Positions 54,682 through 63,129 are shown, counted from the stretch's first letter. The stretch: DNA of 64,000 nucleotides from an uncultured Christensenella sp. (GCA_949284695.1 CASDWJ010000025.1:31274-95273); one strand, 5' to 3'. A program made the numbers and translations. The notes: generated from the sequence alone by a model not told the origin.

Positions 54682-57600
54682 ATGAAAATTATATTCAGAT
54701 TGGAAAAAGTCAGAGACGGCAAGATCGAGGACGTCTTTATCGACGCGGCGCATTTTATCAAAGACGTGCTCGATTCGTTCGATATCAACGTGGAGAAGGA
54801 CGGGACTGTCGTATGCGAATCGGACGAACTCGATATTGTCTCTAAAGAACAAGCGGATAAGATAATACAATATTTCGACGATCTTCAAATAAGCGCGGAC
54901 ATACAATGCGTTTATACGGATCAGGAGCGGAAAGCTCTGGAAAGGTCGGGGGGAGCTGACAGAGACTTTTTCCGCTCTAAGGGAAAAAAGAAAGAAGAAA
55001 GTGCAGAGGTAAAAGACGAAGACCCCGATAAAGACGACGAGGGGATAGACATTACGACATTGCTCAAGAAATGGAAGAAAGAAGAAGAGGGCAGGCAGAA
55101 AGGCGCCGACGGTAAGAGTGCGCAGCCTGAAAAAGAAAAACTCACCTTCGGGCAGAAACAGCAGAATATCGCTTTGCTCAAGGCAGCTTTGCTTGACAAG
55201 GTAAAAGGACAACAACACGCGGTGGACGCGTTCGTCAGGGCGTATTTCGGCGCCGAGACCCTTGTGGCGAAAGAGCACAAAGGGCCTCTCGCCACGTTTT
55301 TGTTCGCGGGACCTCCGGGATGCGGCAAGACCTATCTTTCGGAATGTGCGGCAGAATTTATCAAGGACAGGAAGTTCGCAAGATTCGATATGTCGGAGTA
55401 CAGCGAGTATGGCGCAAGCGTCAACAGCGGTCCGATAATGTCGTTTATTGCAGGCAATCCCGACGGGATCCTGCTTTTTGACGAGATAGAAAAGGCATCG
55501 ATGAGCAATCTCAAAATGTTCTTGCAGATACTCGACGCAGGGTCTATAAGGACCTATATGGGAGATGAAGTGAGCTTTAAGAACGCTATACTCATATTTA
55601 CCACCAACGTCGCGAAAAATCTGTACGACGAAGAAGCAAGCGGCAATCTGTCGGGAGTAAGCAAGAGTACTATAATATCCGCGCTCGAAAGCGATATAAA
55701 TCCCATGAACGGTAAGCCGTACTTTCCCAGAGAACTCGTATCGAGGTGGGCGAAAGGCACCGTCGTGCTTTTCAACAGGCTGGAGCCGTACGCGCTCAAG
55801 GAGATCGTGCTCAAGGAGCTTGAAAACAGACTGGCTACGGCAAAAGAGAATACGGGACTTCAGATAGAGTGCGATAACGACATAATAGCTTCTCTGATAA
55901 TGTATTCTGCGGGAGGAGCCGCCGACGCGCGTACCATGGTCGGCGAAGTGATGAGGTTTGTCGAAAGCGAACTTTTCGATGCGGTAAGTCAGTTGACGCG
56001 CAGAAATATGAATGTCGACGCGCTGAAAAAGGTGTATATCGACGTCGATTACCGCAAACCTCAGGTAAGAGATCTGTTCGAACAGACGGGAAAACTTCCC
56101 GTTCTGTTTGCGGCGGAGCAGGGCTATGTCAGAGAGATCAGACGCGTAGAAGGCAGACAAGGAAAAATAAAGGTGATGCCAGGCAAAGATCTCGCCTCGG
56201 TCATATCGTGTTGCGACGGCGAAGTGGGCGCGGTCGTGCTCGACGTGTTGCTCAAAGAGAAAAACCCGGGAGACAGACCCAGCGACCTTGAGGACGTCAA
56301 TTCCGCAGGCGTGGATATATTCGAATATCTGACAGGCAATCATCCCGATATACCCGTGTACATACTCAACGACGAGGAGAGAGGTTTTGAAGACGCCGAG
56401 TTAGATTCCTTCCTTGCGAGGGGAGCGAAAGGCATTATGCATTTCAGAAAGGGCGACGACGCTTATATCGCCAAACAGATTGAGTTTATAAGGAACTCGA
56501 CCGTCACGGGCAACAGTTTTTACAAGATGGCGAAGGCAAGTTACGTGCTCCGCTACAACTGCGCTCAGCAGATAGAAGAAGACGGGGCGGCGATACGCAT
56601 AAGCGTGCGCAGACTTGAGAAAAAACGCGCCGTGCGGGCAGACGACGTGAACAGCTTAGTCGCCGACGTCAGCAGACCCAGGATAAAGTTCGCCGACGTG
56701 GTCGGGGCGACCGATGTGAAAAACGCGATGAAAGCCTGCGTCGACTATCTTCTCAATCCCAAGAAGTTTGCGGGCAGCGGGTTGAAATCGCCCAAGGGCA
56801 TATTGCTGTACGGACCTCCCGGCACGGGCAAGACCATGCTTGCAAAGGCTCTCGCAGGAGAAACTGACGTTGCGTTTATCGAGAAGAACGGCACCGAATT
56901 CTTTAAGAAATACGTCGGAGAGGGACCTGAGTCGATCAGAAGAATGTTCAGTACGGCGAGAAAATACGCGCCTGCGATAATTTTCATTGACGAGGTCGAC
57001 GCGTTCGCGAAAAAGAGGATCGGATCGGAGTTTACTCATTACAGCGAACAGCTCCTCACTACCTTTCTGTCCGAAATGGACGGTTTCAAAAGCAATCCCG
57101 ACAAGCCCGTGATACTCGTTTGCGCGACGAATTACTCGATCAAGGACGGAGATCCCGGTTCGGGAAAAGCAGGAGCGCTCGATCCGGCGTTTGTCAGACG
57201 ATTTGACAGGAAGATACTCGTAGGATTGCCCGAGCTTGACGACAGACGCGCTCTGATACGTCATTTTCTGAGACTGTGCGGCGCAGACGTCGCCGCGCTC
57301 GAAAAGGGAATAGACGTTCTCGCCAAGAAGTCGGAAGGATACAACAACGACGCGCTGAGACAGCTTATAGAAAACCTCGTCAAGGAGAAAGGGGTAAAGA
57401 ACGTCACCGTCAAGGATCTCGAGGAGGCATATGACGGAGAGACTTGCGGCAAAGAAAGACAACGCTCGGATAAGGCAAGGCTCCGCACCGCAAGGCACGA
57501 AACGGGACACGCCATAGTCTCGTGGGCGTGCGGCATAGTCCCGTCTTACGTGACGATAATCTCGCGCGGCGACTACGGCGGTTATATGATGAGTTACGAG

Positions 57601-58008
57601 GAAGAACGCGGCATCCGGAAATCCGATATGTTCGACGGGATATGCATTTCTCTCGGCGGCAGGGCGGCAGAACTCGTATATTACGGCAAAGAAGACGGGT
57701 TGAGCGCAGGACCTTCGGAGGATCTCCGTTCGGCGACCCGACTTGCCGCGAATATCGTGGGAAACTTCGGTATGACCGAAGGAAGGCTTGCCGTTGCCGA
57801 CGACTTCGGAGACGAGGTGGCGAAAGAAGTTTACGACGAGGCAAACGCGATACTCCTTGCGCAGTGCGACCGTGCGGTCGGAATAGTGACCGGATACAGA
57901 GACGCCGCCGACAAACTGGTCGAAGCGCTCATGCAATACAACAGCATAGACGGGAAGGAGATAACCGACATTCTCGGTCAACCGCCGTGTCGGGTCGACG
58001 AAGTCTGA
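54682..58008 (+). CDS. Soluble double-AAA+ protease: ClpB-like AAA, receiver-like linker, FtsH-like AAA and M41 peptidase
   Basis: 1,108 residues, ribosome binding site AGAGGAAG. Residues 1-75 are a small alpha/beta domain of unknown type. Residues ~155-460 are a ClpA/ClpB D2-type AAA+ module (Walker A GPPGCGKT 210-217, Walker B LLFDE 267-268). Residues ~465-640 resemble a degenerate receiver domain: a strand ending in D521, then DIFEYLTGNHPDIPVYIL, but no acidic pocket. Residues ~660-900 are an FtsH-type AAA+ (GPPGTGKT 711-718, D770-E771, RRFDRKI). Residues ~925-1108 are an M41 zinc peptidase with HETGH at 939-943 and the third-ligand region PSEDLRSAT. No membrane helix or N-terminal FtsH domain exists. 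It should be an ATP-driven cytoplasmic unfoldase-protease; this domain combination is not one I know. Confidence 0.85.
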   Translation: MKIIFRLEKVRDGKIEDVFIDAAHFIKDVLDSFDINVEKDGTVVCESDELDIVSKEQADKIIQYFDDLQISADIQCVYTDQERKALERSGGADRDFFRSKGKKKEESAEVKDEDPDKDDEGIDITTLLKKWKKEEEGRQKGADGKSAQPEKEKLTFGQKQQNIALLKAALLDKVKGQQHAVDAFVRAYFGAETLVAKEHKGPLATFLFAGPPGCGKTYLSECAAEFIKDRKFARFDMSEYSEYGASVNSGPIMSFIAGNPDGILLFDEIEKASMSNLKMFLQILDAGSIRTYMGDEVSFKNAILIFTTNVAKNLYDEEASGNLSGVSKSTIISALESDINPMNGKPYFPRELVSRWAKGTVVLFNRLEPYALKEIVLKELENRLATAKENTGLQIECDNDIIASLIMYSAGGAADARTMVGEVMRFVESELFDAVSQLTRRNMNVDALKKVYIDVDYRKPQVRDLFEQTGKLPVLFAAEQGYVREIRRVEGRQGKIKVMPGKDLASVISCCDGEVGAVVLDVLLKEKNPGDRPSDLEDVNSAGVDIFEYLTGNHPDIPVYILNDEERGFEDAELDSFLARGAKGIMHFRKGDDAYIAKQIEFIRNSTVTGNSFYKMAKASYVLRYNCAQQIEEDGAAIRISVRRLEKKRAVRADDVNSLVADVSRPRIKFADVVGATDVKNAMKACVDYLLNPKKFAGSGLKSPKGILLYGPPGTGKTMLAKALAGETDVAFIEKNGTEFFKKYVGEGPESIRRMFSTARKYAPAIIFIDEVDAFAKKRIGSEFTHYSEQLLTTFLSEMDGFKSNPDKPVILVCATNYSIKDGDPGSGKAGALDPAFVRRFDRKILVGLPELDDRRALIRHFLRLCGADVAALEKGIDVLAKKSEGYNNDALRQLIENLVKEKGVKNVTVKDLEEAYDGETCGKERQRSDKARLRTARHETGHAIVSWACGIVPSYVTIISRGDYGGYMMSYEEERGIRKSDMFDGICISLGGRAAELVYYGKEDGLSAGPSEDLRSATRLAANIVGNFGMTEGRLAVADDFGDEVAKEVYDEANAILLAQCDRAVGIVTGYRDAADKLVEALMQYNSIDGKEITDILGQPPCRVDEV

Positions 58009-58126
58009 GCGCACGTCGCGATACGGTCTCCGAAGGCGGAGAACGAACGCCGCAAGCAGTTTTGAGTAAGATAACTCCGACTGTGTAAACTGTTTGTAAA
58101 AACTGTTGATTATAACATAAAAAGTA

Positions 58127-58156
58127 TTGACATCGTATATCTCAAGGTGATAATAT
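58127..58156 (+). promoter_or_regulatory. Upstream promoter of the VWA-phosphatase-kinase unit
   Basis: TTGACA (58127-58132), 18-base spacer, TAATAT (58151-58156). A perfect 7-bp dyad lies just downstream, over the expected start of transcription. Confidence 0.65.
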
Positions 58157-58168
58157 TGCTTTAGCAAA

Positions 58169-58185
58169 GGCAAGGATACCTTGCC
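58169..58185 (+). promoter_or_regulatory. Perfect dyad GGCAAGG-ATA-CCTTGCC
   Basis: A 7-bp inverted repeat with a 3-base centre sits 12 bases after the -10 box of the upstream promoter, a typical repressor position. It could instead form a 5' mRNA hairpin. No T-run follows, so it is not a terminator. Confidence 0.55.
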
Positions 58186-58268
58186 GCTCCCGCGGTGAAC
58201 GGGCATTTTATCGGAGATAAGAAGATGTAGAGAGGAACCTTTCGTGAAGCAAAAAATCAATAGTGATA

Positions 58269-58297
58269 TTGACAACGCTACGTTGTAATGTTATAAT
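58269..58297 (+). promoter_or_regulatory. Consensus proximal promoter of the VWA gene
   Basis: Perfect TTGACA (58269-58274), 17-base spacer, perfect TATAAT (58292-58297), giving a short leader before the ATG at 58330 with AAGGAGG. Two promoters therefore drive the triad in addition to any read-through from the protease gene. Confidence 0.85.
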
Positions 58298-58329
58298 TAT
58301 TTCATAAGTTTGCGACAAAGGAGGAATTT

Positions 58330-59031
58330 ATGGTCGAAACAAAAGAATATTGCGTCGATATAGTTTTTTGTATTGACGTTACGGGAAGCATGTCCCCTAT
58401 AATCGATAAAGTAAAGCAGTGTGCGCTCGATTTTTATGTTGACACGAAGAAAGAGCTCGATGCGGCGGGCAAGACGGTCAGCCAGCTCAGAGTCAAGGTC
58501 ATCACGTTCAGAGATTTCGGTTGCGACGGCGCGGGAGCGATGGATCAGTCGAGATTCTTCATTCTCGACGACGAAAAGGCAGATTTTGAGTCTTACGTCG
58601 CCGGCATAACCGTATCGGGCGGCGGCGATCCCCCGGAGAACGCTCTCGAGGCAATCGTCGAAGCTATCAGAAGCGACTGGACTCTCGAGGGTCTCAAAAG
58701 GCGTCAGATCATCGTTGTATTTACCGACGCTCCTGCGCTCAATCTCGGTGAGAGAGCTTCTGCTCCCAACTATCCCTTCGAGATGCCCGCTACGCTCGAC
58801 GACCTCGAGCTGATGTGGCTGGGTAACGAGCCTTATGGCGCTACTTCTTACGACCCCGAGGCGGCGAGACTCGTTCTCTTCGCGCCCAACGTCGAGCCGT
58901 GGACTACCATCGTGTCGAGATTTGACAGAAAATGGTACAACGAAGTCGACAGCGGCAAGGGCCTCAAGGATATTGAGATGAAACAGGTCATTGACCTTAT
59001 CGTGCGCTCGATCGCGGCAGTAAGGCAGTAA
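58330..59031 (+). CDS. TerY-like von Willebrand factor A domain protein
   Basis: 233 residues, a single VWA domain. The metal-binding (MIDAS) site is D16-V-T18-G-S20 (a DxTxS variant of DxSxS), with a second Thr/Asp region in VSGGGDPPENAL and D133 in VVFTDAPAL. It is cytoplasmic, with no signal peptide or membrane helix. It lies directly upstream of a PP2C phosphatase and a Ser/Thr kinase, the order of the TerY-P triad described as an antiphage system. VWA partners of this kind usually serve as protein-binding or phospho-regulated adaptors; it may link the kinase and phosphatase to the neighbouring AAA+ protease. Confidence 0.88.
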   Translation: MVETKEYCVDIVFCIDVTGSMSPIIDKVKQCALDFYVDTKKELDAAGKTVSQLRVKVITFRDFGCDGAGAMDQSRFFILDDEKADFESYVAGITVSGGGDPPENALEAIVEAIRSDWTLEGLKRRQIIVVFTDAPALNLGERASAPNYPFEMPATLDDLELMWLGNEPYGATSYDPEAARLVLFAPNVEPWTTIVSRFDRKWYNEVDSGKGLKDIEMKQVIDLIVRSIAAVRQ

Positions 59032-59049
59032 AAAAGCATCGTATAGCTG

Positions 59050-59081
59050 CAGAGCCGTCACAACAGACGGCTCTGTTTGTT
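59050..59081 (+). terminator. Terminator-like hairpin between the VWA and phosphatase genes
   Basis: A perfect 10-bp stem (CAGAGCCGTC 59050-59059 with GACGGCTCTG 59066-59075) is followed by TTTGTT. It begins ~20 bases after the VWA stop and ends 13 bases before the phosphatase ATG. It is probably a partial terminator that lowers phosphatase and kinase expression relative to VWA. Confidence 0.6.
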
Positions 59082-59094
59082 AAATGGAGAGACA

Positions 59095-60789
59095 ATGAAG
59101 ATCACGGTAAACGTACAGAGAAAGAACAAGCAAGGATATTATATCGGAGAGGACGCCGTTCCTTACGCCGCGGACGATATGGTCATAGTTGCAGACGGTC
59201 TCGGAGGAATGGGCGGCTTTGTTCACGAGGAGATGGATCAGGCGTTTTTCGACGAGGAAAAGGGCGTCGGCATGTTGCTGTCTGTCTTTCCGGACGCGGC
59301 AAAAGACGGATTGGTCGCAGAATATGTGAGGAAGGCTTTTTCCGATATATTTGAAGAAAAAAGGCCGAGAGAGAGCGCATATTTCGCGTCCCGTTTTGCC
59401 GTTACCGCAATGCTTTACGCGATAAAAGAGGCAAAGATCTTCGGCGTTGAAAAGTTTTTGTATCCGCAGACGGAATCCGACGATCAGCTCGCAGACGCTA
59501 TCGCGGAATATCTTATCGGGACGATGTCCAAACTCGCGGGTGCGATCGGTCTCGACGCAAAACTCATAAGCCCAAACCAGTATTTTTTGCCCACTACGCT
59601 GACGATGGCGGTCTTCGGCAAAAGAGAGGACGGCAAACTCGACGTGGTCACGCTCAACGCGGGAGACTCGCGCACCTATTGCTGGAGCGGCGAGGGGCTC
59701 AGAGTTCTGACTCGCGACGACGTCTCGGAGTCAACGGCGGTCATGAACAATCTCGTCTGTCTGTCGGTCAGGTTTTCGTTGAATATCAGGCGCTTTGTCA
59801 TAGACGTGCCCTGCGCGATATTCTCGGCTTCTGACGGAGTGCACGATTCAATGGCTTTCCAGAGCAAACTCTACTTCGAGTCTACGCTGTGCGGACTTAT
59901 TGCGGAGTGCGGAGAGAAAAAGAGTTCCGCCGTGCAGCAGAAGTCGGGAAAAGACGAAGTTGATCAGGGCGTTATGCCGTCGCAGATACCCGCAGGAGAA
60001 GAAGTCGCAGACAGGCAGAAGCCTTTGCAGGACGTCGCTCAGTCGGCGTGCGTCGACGAAGAACAGAAAAAGGCAGACGCGTGCGCGGCGCATATCGCAG
60101 AGGCGTATCTGCAAAAATACGGCTGTCACGACGACGGCAACACGATCGCGATGGCGTTGATCGGGTTCAGGGATTTTGAGGATTTTGTCGATACGGCAGA
60201 AAAGAGACTGGCAAAGATCAGATCCGCTCATCAGGAGTGGGATAAATATATAGGTTACAGAGCCGTGCTTCGCAAAATGGAGAGTGCGATCAACAGGTCA
60301 ATGCTCGTGAATCTGTTAAATAATTACGGCGACAAGATCGCGCGCGTGTCGTCGGAAGCGACGGGCGGAGCAGATCAGAGCGCGGCGAGAAAAGCAAAGA
60401 ACAGCTGTCTGAAGGATTTCGGCATCGTGGAGTCGGAAGATCGGGTCCTGTCTTTTGAGCAACTCGTCGAGAGTATGATGCTTTGCGCATATGCGGACTA
60501 TACGCCGGCGGAGCTTCCCTCGGGGTTCCTCTCTTACGATGAAATAAAGAAGCGCAGCAACATGCGGGCGGTCAGCAATTATTGGTACCGGAACGGCGCC
60601 CGTCTCGTATGCGAGAGCATAGCAAAAGTAGGCACAGGCGCGGCGCTCGATTTCGATATGAGTTCTCTGATCCTTCCCAAGATGGAAGAGGAGATCAGGG
60701 ACGTGTACGGGAATGCATACAAAGTTTACAGCGAACTCAGCGAAATGATGAGTTCATACGACAAAAAATACGGAGAACTGATAAAATAA
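59095..60789 (+). CDS. PP2C-family serine/threonine phosphatase of the TerY-P-like triad
   Basis: 564 residues from the ATG at 59095 (GGAGA upstream; TTG at 59077 less likely). The PP2C motifs are in order: GEDA (21-24), VADGLGGMGG (D34), NAGDSRTYCW (D191), SASDGVHD (D247) and HDDGNTIAMAL (D346-D347). These are the metal-binding acidic residues of an active Mn/Mg-dependent phosphatase. A ~90-residue low-complexity insert lies between the SDG and DDGN motifs. The C-terminal ~200 residues are helical and not recognisable, perhaps a binding module for the kinase or VWA partner. The kinase gene starts 10 bases after its stop. Confidence 0.88.
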   Translation: MKITVNVQRKNKQGYYIGEDAVPYAADDMVIVADGLGGMGGFVHEEMDQAFFDEEKGVGMLLSVFPDAAKDGLVAEYVRKAFSDIFEEKRPRESAYFASRFAVTAMLYAIKEAKIFGVEKFLYPQTESDDQLADAIAEYLIGTMSKLAGAIGLDAKLISPNQYFLPTTLTMAVFGKREDGKLDVVTLNAGDSRTYCWSGEGLRVLTRDDVSESTAVMNNLVCLSVRFSLNIRRFVIDVPCAIFSASDGVHDSMAFQSKLYFESTLCGLIAECGEKKSSAVQQKSGKDEVDQGVMPSQIPAGEEVADRQKPLQDVAQSACVDEEQKKADACAAHIAEAYLQKYGCHDDGNTIAMALIGFRDFEDFVDTAEKRLAKIRSAHQEWDKYIGYRAVLRKMESAINRSMLVNLLNNYGDKIARVSSEATGGADQSAARKAKNSCLKDFGIVESEDRVLSFEQLVESMMLCAYADYTPAELPSGFLSYDEIKKRSNMRAVSNYWYRNGARLVCESIAKVGTGAALDFDMSSLILPKMEEEIRDVYGNAYKVYSELSEMMSSYDKKYGELIK

Positions 60790-60799
60790 GGGGAAGTAG

Positions 60800-62515
60800 A
60801 TGGATATCAACGGTTATATTGTAAAAGCATGGTCCAACGCGACGAGCGGAGAAGTTGCGATATGCGAAAAAGACGGCAAACAGTACTTTCTGAAAAGATA
60901 CAACGTTGCCATGAAGCCGCACGACGGTTGTTCTCCGAAACTCAAGGCGATCAAAGAAAAAGATTTCAACAGATTCGTCGACAGACGCAAGCTGATCAAT
61001 AAAACCATAGCCGCTATCGGAGATCCTTCGGTCGTTGCGGTAGTGGATACGTTCGTGCACGACAACATGTTCGTCGAAGTCAACGAATTTCTGACCGGCA
61101 TCATGGACGTTTCGCAGGTCTCGAGACTTCCCGTTGCGGTAAAGATCGAGGCTATGAAGTCGGCTTTCCGCGCTATGGCGCTGCTGCACGCGGCAACGCT
61201 GATACATTCAGATATAAAACCCGCCAATCTGCCTTTTGTCAGAGAAGGCTCAGTCGTGTCCGCAAGGATAATCGACTTCGACAACAGCTATATGCTGTCA
61301 GAAAAAGGTACCGTCAAAGCCATAGGCGGCGACAACTATTTCGTCGCGCCGGAAGCGCAGACCGCGGGGCCTGCGGGCAGTCCGGGCAGAGACAAACTGG
61401 GGCTTAATTCCGACGTGTTTTCGCTTGCGCTGACGTTGTACGAATATTTTACAGGCAAAAAGCTGGACACCGGCGTGCCGGGAGTGACAGAACCGTGGCA
61501 GGTGATTGTTGCGGGCAAAACTCTCAAGGTGGGGAGCGAGATACCCGAGCCTCTTAGAAGCATTCTGGAAAAGATGCTCGCACCCGAGGCTTGCGACAGG
61601 ATCTCGGCGCGCGAAGCGTACGACATTATGTGCGGCGCGTCGTCCTTGCCCTCGGCAAGCGCTTCTTCGACGGCGGCTGCGCCTTCCGCTCCCAAAGCGG
61701 CTCCTGCGGCTCCCTCGGCTTCTGCGAGTGCGGCAAAGGGAAGCGGCAAGCTCGTTGATCCCGACGACGGTCTGCCTTTTGACATGCCTTGGCGCGAGGA
61801 CGGTATAGAATTTGTGCCCGAAGGCTTCTCCTTAAGAGGGTTTGTCACGGCGGTGAGGAAGATGGATTCCGCTTCCCGCGAGCGTTACTACAAGGTAGAG
61901 ACGGTGAGAGGTTTCAGCCGTCATCTGAAGAAAGAACAGCTCATCGCTCTCGGCTGTGCGAGACCCGCAGCGTCTGCGGCGGCGACGCCCGTAAAGACGG
62001 AGTCGCCCGCAACAACCGTTGCAAAGCCTGTCTCAAAACCCGATGATAAAGGCGCAACTCCGATCGTTGCAACACCCGCGACGCATTGCGAAGTATGCGA
62101 GCCGTGGGAAGGAGACCCGATAGAGTTCGACGTCGCCGCATTGACGGGCTTAGGATTTGTAAGAGTGGAAAGAAACAATGCCGAAAGAAGGGATTACAAA
62201 CTCATCTACGGCAAGAACTATTCGGTAAAAAGCTCAAAGAAGTGCGTTGAGGAAGGATATGCAAAAGAGGTTGTCCTCGCTCCTCCGCACGGTTCGGCTG
62301 TAAAAGACTGCGGAGAAAACGTGCTTTGGGAAGGCGACAAGGGCACGATAGACCCTGAGGTCGTCAAAAGACTTTCGATCATCAGGATAATACGTTGTGA
62401 AGTCGACGGCAAAAAACGTTACAGAATAGAAGCCGAAAAGACATCCGATTATTACAATCCCGAGGCGGTACTCGATTACGGCAGTCTTAAAATGCTCGGC
62501 ATAATAAAAGACTGA
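60800..62515 (+). CDS. Serine/threonine protein kinase of the TerY-P-like triad
   Basis: 571 residues, ribosome binding site AGGGGAAG. Residues ~1-280 form a Hanks-type kinase: ATP-anchoring K32 (QYFLKRY), catalytic HSD loop H136-S-D138 with K140 and N143 (HSDIKPANL; HSD replaces HRD), and DFD at 159-161 in place of DFG. All three key residues (K32, D138, D159) are kept, so activity is expected. An Ala/Ser/Pro linker (~285-315) is followed by three related modules (~315-390, ~430-490, ~495-571), each beginning with a short W/acidic segment (MPWREDGIEF, CEPWEGDPIEF, NVLWEGDKGTI). There is no membrane helix. It probably phosphorylates triad or protease partners; the substrate is unknown. Confidence 0.9.
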   Translation: MDINGYIVKAWSNATSGEVAICEKDGKQYFLKRYNVAMKPHDGCSPKLKAIKEKDFNRFVDRRKLINKTIAAIGDPSVVAVVDTFVHDNMFVEVNEFLTGIMDVSQVSRLPVAVKIEAMKSAFRAMALLHAATLIHSDIKPANLPFVREGSVVSARIIDFDNSYMLSEKGTVKAIGGDNYFVAPEAQTAGPAGSPGRDKLGLNSDVFSLALTLYEYFTGKKLDTGVPGVTEPWQVIVAGKTLKVGSEIPEPLRSILEKMLAPEACDRISAREAYDIMCGASSLPSASASSTAAAPSAPKAAPAAPSASASAAKGSGKLVDPDDGLPFDMPWREDGIEFVPEGFSLRGFVTAVRKMDSASRERYYKVETVRGFSRHLKKEQLIALGCARPAASAAATPVKTESPATTVAKPVSKPDDKGATPIVATPATHCEVCEPWEGDPIEFDVAALTGLGFVRVERNNAERRDYKLIYGKNYSVKSSKKCVEEGYAKEVVLAPPHGSAVKDCGENVLWEGDKGTIDPEVVKRLSIIRIIRCEVDGKKRYRIEAEKTSDYYNPEAVLDYGSLKMLGIIKD

Positions 62516-62538
62516 CAGAGAAAAAAGCCAGAAACAAA

Positions 62539-62573
62539 CCGCTCCCGTGTTTTCCGGGGGCGGTCGGGTTTTT
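62539..62573 (+). terminator. Intrinsic terminator of the triad
   Basis: CCGCTCCCG pairs with CGGGGGCGG (one G-U), followed by a short GC stretch and five T. Confidence 0.75.
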
Positions 62574-62644
62574 GAAAAAAGCGGGAAAACGGCGGGCATT
62601 TTTGCTTTCAGACTCAACTAAAAACGAAATACGCGCCATTTTAG

Positions 62645-62673
62645 TTGCAAAAAAAACTCGTTTATGGTAATAT
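62645..62673 (+). promoter_or_regulatory. Probable tRNA-Ser promoter
   Basis: TTGCAA (62645-62650), 17-base spacer, TAATAT (62668-62673), ~25 bases before the mature tRNA 5' end. Confidence 0.6.
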
Positions 62674-62697
62674 TGCTTTTGCAACAAAATACAATGT

Positions 62698-62788
62698 GCA
62701 GAGATGGCTGAGCTGGCCTAAGGCGCACGATTGGAAATCGTGTGTACGGTAACACGTACCGAGGGTTCGAATCCCTCTCTCTGCGCCA
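62698..62788 (+). tRNA. tRNA-Ser (anticodon GGA)
   Basis: 91 bases including encoded CCA. The acceptor stem GCAGAGA pairs with TCTCTGC, the discriminator is G, the anticodon loop TTGGAAA gives GGA (reads UCC/UCU), there is a long variable arm typical of Ser, and a T-loop GGTTCGAATCC. It marks the right end of the defence-like cluster and is a common integration target for mobile elements. Confidence 0.97.
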
Positions 62789-62789
62789 A

Positions 62790-62825
62790 GCGGAACCGTG
62801 TTTGAACCCACGGTTCCATTATTTT
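62790..62825 (+). terminator. Intrinsic terminator of the tRNA
   Basis: GGAACCGTG (62792-62800) pairs with CACGGTTCC (62809-62817), followed by ATTATTTT. Confidence 0.85.
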
Positions 62826-62935
62826 ACTTTCAAAGGCATTTCTGGCTTTATATGTAAAACAACAAGATACATACCGAAATTGTCAGATAAATATCTTAAG
62901 CAAAAACGCAATAAATTCGGAGTTTTCACAAAATA

Positions 62936-62964
62936 AGACGGCTTTTATGCCGTCTATTTTTATT
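62936..62964 (+). terminator. Second intrinsic terminator after the tRNA
   Basis: AGACGGC-TTTTAT-GCCGTCT stem-loop followed by ATTTTTATT. The stretch 62789-63266 has no convincing gene; it is AT-richer than the rest of the window and contains three hairpins of this type. Confidence 0.75.
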
Positions 62965-63098
62965 CATCTTCTTTATCCAATTATTACATAGTTCAAATAA
63001 TTATCTCCAATTTTTTGAAGCCGTTTCGTTGAGGCTATCGTAGCGCGTATTTCTCATAAGCCAAGGCGAAAAAAATTGTTTACGAGCATAATCTGTAT

Positions 63099-63129
63099 AA
63101 CCGGGAAGGTAACCTCTCGGTTATTTTTT
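63099..63129 (+). terminator. Third intrinsic terminator in the intergenic stretch
   Basis: AACCGGGA (63099-63106) pairs with TCTCGGTT (63115-63122, one mismatch), followed by ATTTTTTT. Confidence 0.7.

Noticed and set aside
62742-62936. 64-residue frame containing GFESLSLR
   Set aside because: It reads through the tRNA-Ser T-arm; this peptide string is a familiar artefact of translated tRNA genes.
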